From: Closterium sp. Naga37s-1
Lineage: Eukaryota; Streptophyta; Zygnematophyceae; Desmidiales; Closteriaceae
NCBI GenBank assembly: GCA_947471745.1
Contig: CANJKZ010001109.1
Location: 3,658,001 to 3,722,000, forward strand
DNA: 64,000 nt
Reading direction: 5' to 3'
A program made the position numbers and the translations under genes. The notes beneath the pieces were generated by a model. That model did not search any database and was not told the DNA's origin. It saw only the letters and a program-made list of their open reading frames with translations. This document shows positions 19,901-30,868 of this stretch, piece after piece (within the stretch, counting starts at the first letter, position 1; every line of letters begins with the position of its first letter).

Positions 19901-22340
19901 TGGGGGTGCTGCTGGAGGTGCTGCTGGAGGTGCTGGAGCTAGAGGTGCTGCTGGAGCCGGTGCTCCTGTGGGTGCTGGAGTTGGCGCTACTGGAGCAGCT
20001 GGTGGAGCTGGTGGAGCTGTTGGAGCTGACGCTGGGGGTGCTGGTGCTGTCCCTGCTGGTTCTGGAGGTGCTGCGCGGCCACGGCCGTACTTCGTTCCGC
20101 TCCTTGAGCAGGTTCTTGGTCTTCCGCCCTCTACTGGTCCTGCTCCTCCCTTAGAGTGTCCACCACCTGTCCAGTCCGAGTCACAGTTACAGCCCGCCTC
20201 CCCACTGCCTGCTCCTTCTCCCTACACTGGTCCTACTGGAGGTCTTGCTGAGCGTCGTGAGCCTGCGTCTCGTCCTGCGTTGCCTGTTCGTGTTGCTCGC
20301 ACTGGTCGTCGTGTTCCGCGTCAGCGTCCTCCTGCTGTCCCAGGCACGCACCAGATGGCACTGCGTCCTTCCACTGCTCCACTGCGTGTCCCTTTGCCGT
20401 CTCCTCCAGAGTCCTCTCTTCCTGCTCTTGCTGACCCGGAGTCGGACTCCCTTCGTGCTGCCAGCCCTACTGTCACGCGTCTCCTCGCTACTGTTGTCAC
20501 TGACCCTTCCTTTGACTCCGCTGCTGCGTCTGCCTTAGTTGCTGAGCTTGTCGACTTCGCTGCTCACTGTCGTCTAGACTACGCCGCTAGTCTTGTTGCT
20601 GAGTCTGAGTCTGTCTGTCCTCCGTCCGTCGGGGGTGAGTGTGCTCTTAGCACGGACGTCCTTGAGGACAGGCAGGAGGAGTTCCAGTGTTTTGCTGCTG
20701 CTTTACCTCATCTCGTGTCCATGCTGATTGCACCTGAGGGAGACCCGGATGCACCAGACATCCCGACTCCGCGCTCTTACGCAGAGGCGATAGAGGGTCC
20801 CTAATCCTCTCAGTGGCAGTCAGCCATGGACGCAGAGATGGCTTTCTGGAAGTCCACAGGCACCTACGTCGACGAGGTTCCCCCACCTGGGGCGAACATC
20901 GTCAGTGGCATGTGGATTTTCAGGGTGAAGCGGCCGCCGGGTTCTCCGCGTGTCTTCAAGGCGCGTTACGTGGCTCGAGGCTTCAGTCAGCGGCAGGGAG
21001 TTGACTACTTTCAGACCTTCTCTCCCACCCCGAAGATGACCACTCTTCGGGTGCTGCTGCACATAGCCGCTCAGCGCGACTACGAGCTTCACTCTCTTGA
21101 CTTCAGCACTGCTTTCCTACAGGGCAGCCTGCACGAGGAGATCTGGCTGCGCCGCCCACCTGGCTTCACTGGGTCGTTTCCTCCTGGTACCCAGGGGAGC
21201 CTCCGGCGGCCAGTCTACGGTCTCCGCCAGGCGCCCCGTGAGTGGCACGACACACTGAGGACTACACTTGCGGCTCTTGGCTTTGCTCCCTCTACTGCCG
21301 ACCCGTCGTTGTTTTTACGAACCGACACCTCTTTGCCGCCGTTCTACATCCTCGTGTACGTCGACGACTTGGTCTTTGCCACAGCTGACACTGCTGGACT
21401 CGCCCACGTGAAGTCCGAGCTGCAGAAGAGACACACGTGCACAGACCTGGGTGAACTGCGTAGCTACCTTGGCTTGTAGATCACCCGGGACAGAGCACGG
21501 CGCACCATTACCCTGACTCAGTCACACATGGTTCAGCAGGTCCTTCAGCGCTTTGACTTCACGTACTCCTCGCCTCAGGCCACTCCTCTGTCTACTCGCC
21601 ACTCGCTCTCAGCTCTGCCTTCGGATGAGTCCGTAGAGCCGAGTGGCCCGTACCCAGAGCTTGTTGGCTACCTCATGTACCTGATGACCTGCACTCGACC
21701 TGATCTGGCATACCCTCTTAGCATCTTGGCACGCTATGTTGCTCCTGGGAGACACCGACCAGAGCACATGGCTGCAGCGAAGAGGGTGTTGCGCTACTTA
21801 TGCAGTACGTCGGGCATGGGGCTCGTGCTTGGAGGGCGGAGTCCAGTGGTCCTCACTGGTCACGCAGACGCATCTTGGGTCGACGACTTGGCTACGCAGC
21901 GGTCGTCACAGGGTTACACCTTCAGCCTTGGTTCCAGCTCTGTTTCGTGGCGGTCTACCCGCTCATCTTCTGTTCTCAGCTTCAGCTGTGAGGCTGAGAT
22001 CTACGGAGGGGCCATGGCTGCACAGTAGTTACGCTGGCGCACCTTCCTGCTGACTGACCTAGGAGAGCTGCCTCGTTCCCCTCCAGTTATGTACGTAGAC
22101 AACAAGGCCATGCTGGCCTTGTATCGGGAGCACAGACTGGAGCACAGAACGAGGCACATTGCTCTTTGCTACTTCCTTGCTCGTGAGCTGCAGCAGCGTG
22201 GTCAGCTACGCCTTGCTTACGTGGCCTCTCGGGCCAACACTGCTGATATCTTTACCAAGGCACTTCAGCCTTGTGATCATCAGCGCTTTTGTACGATGCT
22301 AGGTCTTGTGCCTACTTGGCCTCACTTGCTCACTTCTTGA
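16966..22340 (+). pseudogene. copia pol of element B (Gag C-terminal remnant, PR, INT, RT, RNase H) with several breaks
   Basis: The frame starts with two LSPQQLREWY-type modules (16966-17250), then a TAG at 17281 and a third module. After it come a Cys/His cluster (CPY...PCGTPGHTESRC), protease LDSGASRSFF at about 17818, and the pre-integrase zinc-binding LLWHHRLGHPSLPRL at about 18280. Integrase shows HMDVWGP, HFDRGGEF and NGIVERRIG. The frame shifts in a C-run near 19210. The Gly/Ala/Glu repeat linker runs 19284-20100. Reverse transcriptase begins MDAEMAFWKS at 20826 and has LVYVDDLVFA. RNase H has HADASW, SCEAEIYG and VDNKAM. Stops interrupt at 20802 (TAA), 21477 (TAG for CAG), 22026 (TAG for GAG). 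Each domain is otherwise close to intact, so inactivation looks recent. Confidence 0.9.
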
Positions 22341-22609
22341 CTTTGCTTGTACTGTAATCTATATATACCTGCACTTGCATGCTTACCCTTGCTAGGTTTT
22401 GGTCACTGCCTTGCTTGTTCACCTTGATATATATAACTCTGCATGTGAACTGGCCTTGTGGCCCTGTGCTTGTGCTCAGATTGTGTGGTGACGTTGTGAT
22501 CCACCCTGAGCTTGCCTTGCTTTGCTTGACCGGTCTTGTGGCCTCTTGTTCTTCCCCACTTTGCCTATGGGGGTGTGTCAAACATACATGACATAGTCTG
22601 TGTAGGCTG

Positions 22610-24096
22610 TGTCAGAATATTATGCTCTAGCCTGTAGTGGGGTGCTCTATAGCGAGTACAACCCTTCTAGGGTTTGCTATTTGTATCCTCATTCTTGCTA
22701 GTGCAACCCCTCTTCTTCCTACTATTTTAACATGCTATCAGAGCAGGTCGATCCCCTTGGATCGATCCTGTGGGTGGTCTTACCACCTCGTTGCTTCCGC
22801 TGCAACTTCCACTGCTACCCTCTGTGCCGCACGCCCCGTGGCGTGCGGCAGTTTTTCTTCCCGCCGTGCGCCCCGAGGCGCGCGGCGGTTTTCTGCCCGC
22901 CGTGCGCCCCGTGGCGCGCGGCGGTTCTCTGCCCGCTGTGCGCCCCGAGGCGCGCGGCGGGCTTCTGCCCCGTCACTCGGCGCGTCGCCCTCGGGAGGCG
23001 CTGCGACGGGCGACGGGGACCCGCGCGTCGCCCCCCGTCGCCCGTCGTGGCCTGCGCGCGGCCCGTACAGGCTGCGCGTGGCCCGTACAGGCTGCGCGCG
23101 GCCCGTAAGGGCTGCGCCAGGCCCGGACGCGGCCCGTACGGGCTGCGCCAGGCCAGCGCGCGGCCCGTACGGGCTGCGCCAGGCCCGCGCGCGGCCCGTA
23201 CGGGCTGCGCCAGGCCCGCGCGCGGCTCGGGCCGCCTGCGCGCGGTTCGGGCGGCTGTGCCAGGCCCGTGGGCGGCCCTTTCCTCGCTGCCCCTGCCCTC
23301 CCCGCTGTCCCCCGTGCTTCTACTGGCGCCCCACCCCTCCTACAGCCCGTTCTCCTGAATTAGGGTTTGGGGGTGAGGGGTATGGGGGTGAAGCCACTGT
23401 GTGCCGTTCCCTGCTCCTCCTCCTCCTCCGTCTCCCTGTGCTGCAGCTGCCGCTGAGGGGGGGTGGACTTGTTGGAGCCGTTGGAGTGGTACTAAGGGGG
23501 GGTGAAGGGGGAGTGGAGCTAGCGGTGTAGCAGCGGGTGTGTGAGAGGGGTGTTGGGCAGCTGGGGGAGGTTAAGTGGAGGCAGCAGTCTTGTCGTCAGC
23601 AGCACCAGCAGTCCGCAGGCTACAATCTCCGGTAGTCGCCAGTCGCCTGTGGGTCAGTTGCTCGTCTGCCGCTACTTTTAGCCGCGGAGCCAGTTACTCC
23701 TGTAGTCCGGGCCTTTGCTTCGGTAGCCACTGAGCCAGCAGCTCGTCTGTGTGTCTGCAGCGTCAGCAGTCGCCTCCCATCTTCTCTCCCCCACAGTCTC
23801 TCCTCCTCCTCACTTGCCCTCTGTGACTACCACTAGCTTTGCTCATAATTGTGAACTTTAAACTATTGCTTCTTGAACTTGTGCTCAGAATGTGTGGTGA
23901 CATTGTGATCCACCCTGAGCTTGTACTGCTTTACTTGCTCTGCTGATTACACCCCACTTTGGCTATGGGGGTGTGTCAGAATATTATGCTCTAGCCTGTA
24001 GTGGGGTGCTCTATAGCGAGTACAACCCTTCTAGGGTTTGCTATTTGTATCCTCATTCTTGCTAGTGCAACCCCTCTTCTTCCTACTATTTTAACA
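22610..24096 (+). mobile_element. element A: 1.49-kb coding-less copia-type element inside the 3' LTR of B
   Basis: Two 123-bp LTRs (22610-22732 and 23974-24096) appear identical base for base. The duplication GGCTG lies on both sides (22605-22609, 24097-24101) and the element sits inside the 3' LTR of B. The primer-binding site TGCTATCAGAGCAGG follows the 5' LTR and CTATGGGGGTG precedes the 3' LTR. The interior contains tandem units of about 36 bases (TTCTGCCCGCCGTGCGCCCC core, about 22860-22970) and about 30 bases (GCGCGGCCCGTACGGGCTGC core, about 23050-23240). It also holds a 3' block shared with the autonomous elements (23881-23923). No Gag, PR, INT or RT pattern. It must have moved with proteins from another element, recently. 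Confidence 0.94.
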
Positions 24097-24199
24097 GGCT
24101 GTAGTGGGGTAGACCAGATGGGGTACAACACTGCTAGGTTTCCCTACTTGTACCCATCTCCTTGCTAGTTCAGTCATTTCCTCTTTCTTCACATGTACA

Positions 24200-24502
24200 T
24201 CAAAATTCGTGAGTTCTATCCGGTACAGAACCCCGTCTTGTGAATCGGGTTGTCTGCCATTTTACTCTGCCAGTAACCCGACCGTAAGTCCAGTTTCGAG
24301 AAGACCGTTGCACAATGCGGTTGATCCATAAAATCGTCGATGCGTGGTATAGGTACAGTACTTGTTTTTTTACTGTTTGCTTGTTCAGTGTCCAGTCATC
24401 GATGCACATCTGTAAACTACCGTCCGGCTTCGGAGTGAAGAGAAACGGTGCACCATAGTATGATGTGGATGGTTGGATCAGTTTGCGGACCAACAGATAC
24501 TC

Positions 24503-24537
<35 letters not shown>

Positions 24538-24565
24538 CTCTCTCTCTTCTTCTTCTTCTTCTTCT

Positions 24566-24612
<47 letters not shown>

Positions 24613-25260
24613 TTCTTCTTCTTCTTCTTCTTCTTCTTCTTCTTCTTCTTCTTCTTCTTCTTCTTCTTCTTCTTCTTCTTCTTCTTCTTCTTTTTCTTCT
24701 TCTTCTTCTTCCTACTACGGTAGTTCGGCTGGGCTGAGGCGGTACGGTGCACAAAAGGTTGGTTTCACACCTGGCTCTTCCACGATCCCGTTCTTGTGGG
24801 TTCGCGCTGGAGGCACCTCGGCGTGAAGATCGTCTTGCATGATGTCCTTGTACTCCTCTAGAACCTTCTGTACTGCTGCAAGTCGCTCCGAGTTCAGTTG
24901 TTCCTCCTCTGCTGCCAAAACTAGAACCCCTCTTACTCTCGTTCTCCGTTACGCTCGAACTGTGGAGTGTCACCAGGAGTATCCCCTGTATCCGTCTAGC
25001 TTCGCAGCTCCACAGCTTTCCCATTGTTGTAAATTCAGGCTTTTCAGTTGACCCCATCAATCTCGGTATTGAATTGCTTCAGAAAATCTCGCCCCAAGAT
25101 GAAATCCAGGCCTTTGATGTTAGTGATTTGTAGCGTCGACTTCCATAACAGTGCCCCTATCTGCAACTGTAGAGTAGACTCGCCGTGGATAGGAAGTTTG
25201 CTGCCATCCACCATCGCTGCCGTAAACTAGGTCTCCTCCAAAGACTCCCCATATTTCTCC
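24200..25260 (-). pseudogene. gypsy protease/RT remnant of G1 with an internal microsatellite
   Basis: The minus strand gives recognisable RT pieces ([36 protein letters not shown]) and, upstream, a piece like the G2 segment before RT (AAEEEQLNSERLAAVQKVLE). Stops and frame changes break it. The triplet repeat at 24504-24711 splits the sequence between the segment ending in the Pro-rich part and the one starting with LLVRKLIQPSTS. Protease-like sequence near 25060-25260 is only weakly visible. Confidence 0.75.
24504..24711. repeat. poly-T followed by (TTC)n microsatellite inside gypsy RT
   Basis: 34 T in a row (24504-24537), ten bases of CT, then about 160 bases of TTC with few interruptions (24548-24711). 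On the coding (minus) strand it is GAA repeat followed by poly-A. The matching place in G2 reads CTCTATCTGCTTCTTCATG, so a short CTTCTTC seed was already present. Confidence 0.97.
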
Positions 25261-25989
25261 AAATTCTGCGGTCGCACGCCGAGTGGGACACTCCACTATC
25301 TACCATCGCGTGAAGGCGTCGCCCTTTGCATAGCACCTCAAGAAGTAGTGGTTGATGTCGCTCCGAGTTGCCGAAGATAGTCTCATTATAAAGTCGTGAG
25401 GTAAATCAAAATAATTATTATCCCTATTCCCTACACCCGATGCTGCTGATTTTACTTTGAACTTCACATGAGGGTGGGTAAAGGGATTTTTCCGAGGCCG
25501 GTACAACTTCTCCTGGGCTTGGAACCTGCCCCTAAGCCTTCACACCATGCTGATGGGATAGAATTTTAACTTATTGAAATGCTCGACCCGTTTCAACGCT
25601 CCGGAGTTGGTTTCTTAACTTCTTTTCCTGGTACCGGTACCAATTCTAAAAGCTTTCTCTAAACCTTTAACACTCCCTATTATTGTTTATACTATCTTTA
25701 TAGGATAACTTTAACAGAGTGTTCTGCTTGAGTTTCTCGATTGTTGCAGAGTCTTTTTTCGCAGATTCTCATTTTGTCTCAATTTCCCCTGGTGCCAATC
25801 GGTCGTGATATTTTAGATTCGCACCACCAATTTCTCCTTTTTTCACCCTCTCCAAACTCGCCACGTTTTCTGCTTTTCGTCTTTTCGTTCCATCATCACC
25901 AGCACGATCCGCGGCTACTGGCGCAAGTCGTTTTTTTACTACGGGGGTGCCGCACTGTTTTTCTGTCTGCAACTCCGCACGTGTTATTT

Positions 25990-26891
25990 TTATTTTACAG
26001 AACGACAAAATTCGATACCCTGCTGTGTGGCAATATAAATTTTTGCAGTCCGCTGCTTTACGTCGACTTTGTTGGTATCCATCGGGTCAGCAGTCGTGGG
26101 GGGTGCCGATTGGTCTGCGCCGAAAAGCATATGGCATCCTGTTGCGAGTTGACCCTCAGTCAACGAGTCGAACCTCTCCGCGGCACAAATGATGTCGCTA
26201 TAGCTGCTGTAATTCGCCGCAAACACATGTCGGCGAACTTCGTTTTTTAGTCCAGCAAAGTACACTGGAAAATTTCTTCTTCGGTAAGGTCGTCGATGCG
26301 ATTGAAAAATGCCTCCATCTGTTGTGTGTACTGCGCAACAATGTCGAACTGATTGTGGCAATGTATCTGCTGGCGTGCCATGTACGATGTATTAAAGGGT
26401 TTGAGACGTTGAATTAAGGCTGCGCGAAACCGCGCCCACGATCTTTCGCCTCGAATTTCGTTACTGTAGATCCACTCCAGTTCTAGGCCTCGTAACATTG
26501 TTGCTGCGAGCCAAATCCGGGTTGCATTGTGGGTTAAGGTCGTACATCCAACCGCCTCAAAATATATCTCAAGTGTAGCTACGAAACGACGAAAGTCGCT
26601 CCTTTTCGCGCTGGGATCGAACGCCTCCGGCAACCTCGGCTTCGGTGCTTCGAGGTTGACTCTAGCTAATGCCGTTGTTGCATGTTCAAATGCCGGTGTC
26701 TCTATTGGCACTGCTGCTGTTGCTGCTGTGCTCGCTGCTGCTGTGGTGGCTGCTGACTGACTCACGAGCAACGCCTCGGGTCGTTGAAGTGTCAAACGCG
26801 TGTGCTCCTGTTCGGCACGAAGTGTGGCGAGCTCGTGTTGGAAATTGTTGCCTTGCCCCTCCATGCCTGACATGGCTGTTCGGAAAACCAT
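25990..26891 (-). pseudogene. gypsy gag of G1, frameshifted
   Basis: From an ATG at 26891 the frame reads a coiled, Gln/Ala-rich start, then the retrotransposon Gag core: PRLPEAFDPSAKRSDFRRFV, EIYFEAVG, WLAATMLRGLELEWIY, and RSWARFRAALIQRLKPFNTS. A one-base shift near 26270 moves the end of Gag (VYFAGLKNEVRRHV) into another frame. The C-terminal part contains PPTTADPMDTNK like G2, but the CCHC knuckle is degraded. It corresponds in order and sequence to 35741-36773 of G2. Confidence 0.8.
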
Positions 26892-27026
26892 TATGAGGGG
26901 GAAAATTAATCGACGTGGAACTGATTTTACGTATTCGCGTTATCGTTTTTTTGTTTTTTTTGTTTTTTTTAGGCTGGGTTTCAGCGGTTAGAGATCTCAG
27001 AGTGAAAACGGGCTCTGATTAACAAG

Positions 27027-27402
27027 TGTGAGGGTCGAAGGATGGAGTTCAAAAATTATAATATGAATCCTGGGTATAACTATGTGGCAGGTTCAAAAAT
27101 TATAATATATACGCTGATACAAGGCAGGTAACCAGGATGTTACGCGAATGTTCCGTGCATCTGGAACCCCGTAGGGAACGGAACCTTCCCGAAGTCGGAG
27201 AAAGAAATTCAGTCGAAATCACGTGTACGCAAAATCATGCGGGATTGACCAAAATTCAACGGGATTTGGCGAACGCAACCAAAATCGGTGCTTCATCTAC
27301 AATAGATATAGTGAAGCAACGATTCCAGGAAAACAAGCATAAAACAATAAGATATAATAGAAACAAGCAAGAATAGGTAAGCATAGCCGCTGTATTCTCA
27401 CA
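27027..27402 (-). repeat. 5' LTR of gypsy element G1
   Basis: Bounded by TGTGAG and CTCACA on the + strand and followed on its low side by ACTTG/TTAATCAGAGCCCG (minus), the primer-binding site. Similar in ends and layout to the G2 LTR (332 bp) but clearly diverged in the middle, with TTCAAAAATTATAATAT occurring twice. Confidence 0.78.
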
Positions 27403-27746
27403 TCATTCAGCCAGTCATGCACCACCGACACTAGCTGCCAGTAGCTAGCGGTGCTAGTGCACACCGCCACCGCCGCTGCTGGTGGCTATTATCCCACGCC
27501 ATTCCTTTTGCCAGTGACTCTACTAACAGTGGCTGGAAGCCGCACTTCCTCTTCGTGTCACCGTTTTCGGGTTTCGAGTTAGCTCATAGCATGAAGTTTT
27601 TAGCTTCCTCTTCTGGGTGTCATTTTAGGGTTTTGAGTTAGCTCCAGGACTACCGTTCCTACCCTGCCGTCTCTAGCCAGTTGTTCCTTGCCAGCTGTTT
27701 CAGCCAGCCGTACCTAGCCTATCGTTCCTAGCCCATTTCCTTCGAT

Positions 27747-28600
27747 ATGACGTCCTCTAAGGTTCCGCGTTTCGACGTAGAAGATTGAGTTTAGCACCTG
27801 GCTCTTCAATGCCCAGCTGCACCTTAAATTCCAGCGTAAGGATGGCAACACTGTGTTCGATGATCTCCCTCCGCGCCCCACCCCTCTCTCTACCGAGCCC
27901 ACTGACGCGGAGCAGGAGACGTTTGCTAGGCGGCGCTCGGAGTACTCGGTCTGTGATTTGCGTGACGCATCTGCTCGTCTCGCGCTGACATAACTTCTTC
28001 CGCCGACTGAGGCCGCCCGCTTCACCCAGGTCACGCTGCAAAGGATTGTTATGACGCTATCATTTCTCGTTATTCCACTCCTTCCTCTGCCTCCCTCGGC
28101 AGCCTCCTCATGTCGTTATGTTTCCCCGACCTTGGCGCATTTGACACTACTACTAACCTAGTCACTCATTTGCGCTCACTTAACGCTAGCTACCGTGCTG
28201 CCTGCTCTGACATAAAGCTTGCTAGCGCTCCCCCGCCTATGTTTGGCACCCTCTATTTATTGGTCACTTGTCTCCCTGACCGCCTCTCCATGCGACACGC
28301 TTCTTTGGAAGCACCGCAGTGAGCTTACTAAAGACCTTCTAAAAACCACTCACAATGAAATCGAGAGTAGCATTCATTCTATCGCCTCATCTACTGCCAC
28401 AATAGTTCCCCGTCTCTTTGAGGGTTGTGATGTGCCCCATCTTCCGACCTTCACTGCTTCTCTTGGTGCTGTTGAGTCGTCTACCATTGAATAGATTGCA
28501 GCTATTCTGCCGCTGGTTGGCAAAAACAGGGCAAGGGAGATAAGAAGCGAGAGAAGCAAGGTGGCGGTGTGATGTAGTGGTGGTGGAGGTACTGGTGCAT
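27747..28600 (+). pseudogene. copia gag of element I, many stops
   Basis: The start resembles the Gag start of C and D (MANPxVLTFDAEG type versus MTSSKVPRFDVED). Further pieces are recognisable: YDAIISRYSTPSSASLGSLL, FPDLGAFDTTTNLVTHLRS, and PPMFGTLYLLVTCLPDRLS, the copia-type Gag polyprotein pattern. At least six stops or frame changes lie between 27780 and 28500. A Gly/Gln-rich stretch (28600-28800) stands where C and D have their Gly-rich segment. Confidence 0.78.
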
Positions 28601-29132
28601 TAGGAGGAGGTGACTCTGGAGGTGGGGCCAACCTTACAGATACGATGCCTCGGGGTGCTGGTCCTGGGGTTGTGGGTACACAGCAGCAGCAGCCACATCA
28701 GCCATAGCCGCAGCAGCAGGTGCGGCACCAAGGGCAGCAGCAGCAGCAACAGGTCCAGCAGTGGGGACTTGGTGGTCCAGGGAGCGTCGGCCGCAGCAGC
28801 GGTCCTACCGATGTTGGCCCCTGCCAGTACCAGATCCTGACTGGTCCGGGTTCAGGCACTACCTGCAGGCGCCTCGACCACTCAAGTCTACGTCGCTTTA
28901 GTCACCTCGACGACCTCTTTCATCAGCGTCACGAACTTGACGTCTTTCCCTCGCACTAGCCCGTTCTGCTGAGTCGTTGTTACCGTCTGTTCGAGATGTC
29001 CATGGATGATGCTTATTCCGCCATGTATGTTGTTGGTTATAGTGCTGTCGGATCTGTTTGCTCACGTGTACCTAAACTAGGATGTTTGCTCGTTGCTAGT
29101 GTAGGTGGTTTTGTTTCTAGTGTAGGTGCTCG

Positions 29133-30776
29133 TTGGTTGTTAACCCAGGTATGACTAATGCTGACAAATCTATTTCCTTCACGCTTGACTACGGAGCATC
29201 CCAGTGCTTCTTCCACGATCACACCACTTTCATACCACTTCCTGCACCTACCGCAGTTGCTTTTGCTGGCCCCACTTCTAGACCAGCCGTCGCAAGTAAT
29301 TCGGCCATTCACATGCCTCCACATCCCCTCGTTCTCCAGAAACTCGGTGGTTGTTGGACACCTTCAGGATCGTGGGGTCACAGTCACTTTCGACCGTTTC
29401 CACTGGGGAACGTTTTACGACGTTCTCCTGGGAGCCTTCATCAAGTCTCTTCATACTGCACAATACGTCCCCTAGGTTGCTTCACCGGGTTAGGTTGCTA
29501 CGTCGTGCTCATGTCGGTCACCCACCCACTCGTCACTCCAGTGGCACCACCGTCTTGGTAACCCTGCATTCGCGCGTCTCCGTCAAATGTCTACGTATGG
29601 TCTTGTATCATTTCTCTCGTTCTTGCTTCCTCCGCTCCCTCCTTCGCCTGCTCCGCCGTGCACTGCGTGCGTCGAGTTTCGGCAGCGCGCCACCCCCCTG
29701 CGCCTACCACTATGCCTTTTCAAACTTTGCATATGGACATATGGGGCCCTGACCCGGTCGCTGGGCCGAGCGACGAGAGGTTCTTCCTTGTTGTTGTGGT
29801 CAGCTTCTCCCGGTACACCACGTCGTTTCCCCTGTAGCAAAAGGCCCACGTGCCTGATGCTCTAATCCCGTGGTTGCTGACCACCAACACCCAGGGCGCC
29901 CTCCCTGAGCTTTGTCTACACTTTGACCGTGGGGATGAGTTCCGCACTCATGCTCTTGCTGAGTTCTATCACGAGCTTCCGGACTCGCCACAACAGAATC
30001 GGCTTGTTCAGCGCCGCATAGGCTTGGTCATGGAGATCGCCCGTACCTCCATGGTCCATGCCTGTGCGCCCCATTTCCTGTGGCCTGTACCCAGAGCTTG
30101 TTGGCTGCCTCATGTACCTGATGACCTGCATTCGACCTAACCTTGCATACCCTCTTAGCATCTTGGCACGCTATGTTGCTCCTGGGAGACACCGACCAGA
30201 GCACATGGATGCAGCTAAGAGGGTGTTGCGCTACCTGTGTAGTACGTCGGGCATGGGGCTCGTGCTTGGACACGGGCTCGAGCTGTCCTCACTGGTCACG
30301 CAGACGCTTCTTGTGTTGACGACTTGGCTACGCAGCGGTCGTCACAGGGTTTCACCTTCAGCCTTGGTTTCGGCTCTGTTTCGTGGCGGTCTACCCGCTC
30401 GTCTTCTGTTCTCAGCTCTAGTTGTGAGGCTGAGATCTACGCTGGGGCCATGGCTGCACAGGAGTTACGCTGGCTCACCTACCTACTGACCGACTTGGGA
30501 GAGGCACCTCGTTCTCCTCCAGTTCTGTACGTCGACAACAAGGCCATGCTTGCCTTGTGTCAGGAGCACAGACTGGAGCACAGAACGAAGCACATTGCTC
30601 TTCGCTACTTCCTTGCTCGAGAGTTCCAACAGCGTGGTCAGCTTCGTCTTGCTTACGTAGCCACTCAGGCCAACACTGCTGATATCTTTACCAAGGCACT
30701 CCAGCCTTGTGATCATCAGCGTTTTTGTACTATGTTAGGTCTTGTGCCTACCTGGCCTCACTTGCTCACCTCTTGA
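29133..30776 (+). pseudogene. copia pol of element I: PR and INT fused by deletion to the RT end and RNase H
   Basis: Protease SISFTLDYGASQCFFHDHTT (Tyr where the active site has Ser: DYGAS instead of DSGAS). Integrase HMDIWGPDPV, HFDRGDEFRT, and SPQQNRLVQRRIG (Gln in place of the catalytic Glu). After APHFLWP the sequence jumps at about 30081-30086 into YPELVGCLMYLMTCIRPNLA, the end of RT. RNase H follows with SSCEAEIYAG and YVDNKAMLALCQEH and a normal stop. Both active-site losses show it has been dead for long, while the RNase H end is surprisingly well kept. Confidence 0.85.
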
Positions 30777-30868
30777 CTTTGTTTGTACTGTGATCTATAT
30801 ATAGCTGCACCTACATGCTTACCATTGCTAGGTTGAGATCACTGTCTTGCTTGTTCACTTTGATTTAT

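Larger units (their letters stand above)
15719..24193 (+). mobile_element. element B: gag-less Ty1/copia retrotransposon, 3' LTR split by element A
   Basis: The 5' LTR is 15719-15844 (126 bp, TGTCAAACATACATG to CTTCACA). The 3' LTR is 22576-22609 plus 24102-24193, interrupted by element A and its duplicated GGCTG. Rejoined it is also 126 bp and differs from the 5' copy at two positions. The target duplication TGTAC flanks both sides (15714-15718 and 24194-24198). The primer-binding site starts at 15845 (TGGTATAGAGCGGG) and the polypurine tract is TATGGGGGTG before 22576. Between PBS and protease there is no copia Gag capsid domain, only GC-rich repeats and LSPQQLREWY modules. Without the insertion the element is about 7.0 kb. 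Confidence 0.95.
24199..27402 (-). mobile_element. element G1: 5' portion of a Ty3/gypsy element, truncated in RT
   Basis: Reading leftward: 5' LTR 27402-27027 (376 bp, TGTGAGAATACAGC to CTCACA), a tRNA-Met-like primer-binding site (TTAATCAGAGCCCG, about 27022-27009), gag, protease region and the start of reverse transcriptase. The sequence stops inside RT at 24199, exactly where the TGTAC duplication of element B lies. The continuation expected beyond B (before 15714) is not there, so G1 was already truncated or the flank was lost. It is homologous along its length to G2 but more degraded. Confidence 0.83.
27403..30868 (+). mobile_element. element I: old, heavily decayed copia with a large internal deletion
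   Basis: No LTR remains on the left; the leader (27403-27746) abuts the G1 LTR. Gag starts at the ATG 27747 (TSSKVPRFDVED then stop). Protease, integrase and RNase H pieces follow in normal order, but the middle (integrase C-terminus, linker, most of RT) is missing. After the RNase H stop (30774-30776), a 3' UTR like that of B runs to about 30868, where it changes abruptly into the leader of element H. Confidence 0.8.

Noticed and set aside
24417..24826. Poly-Phe, poly-Ser, poly-Leu and poly-Lys frames
   Set aside because: They are translations of the TTC microsatellite in different frames.
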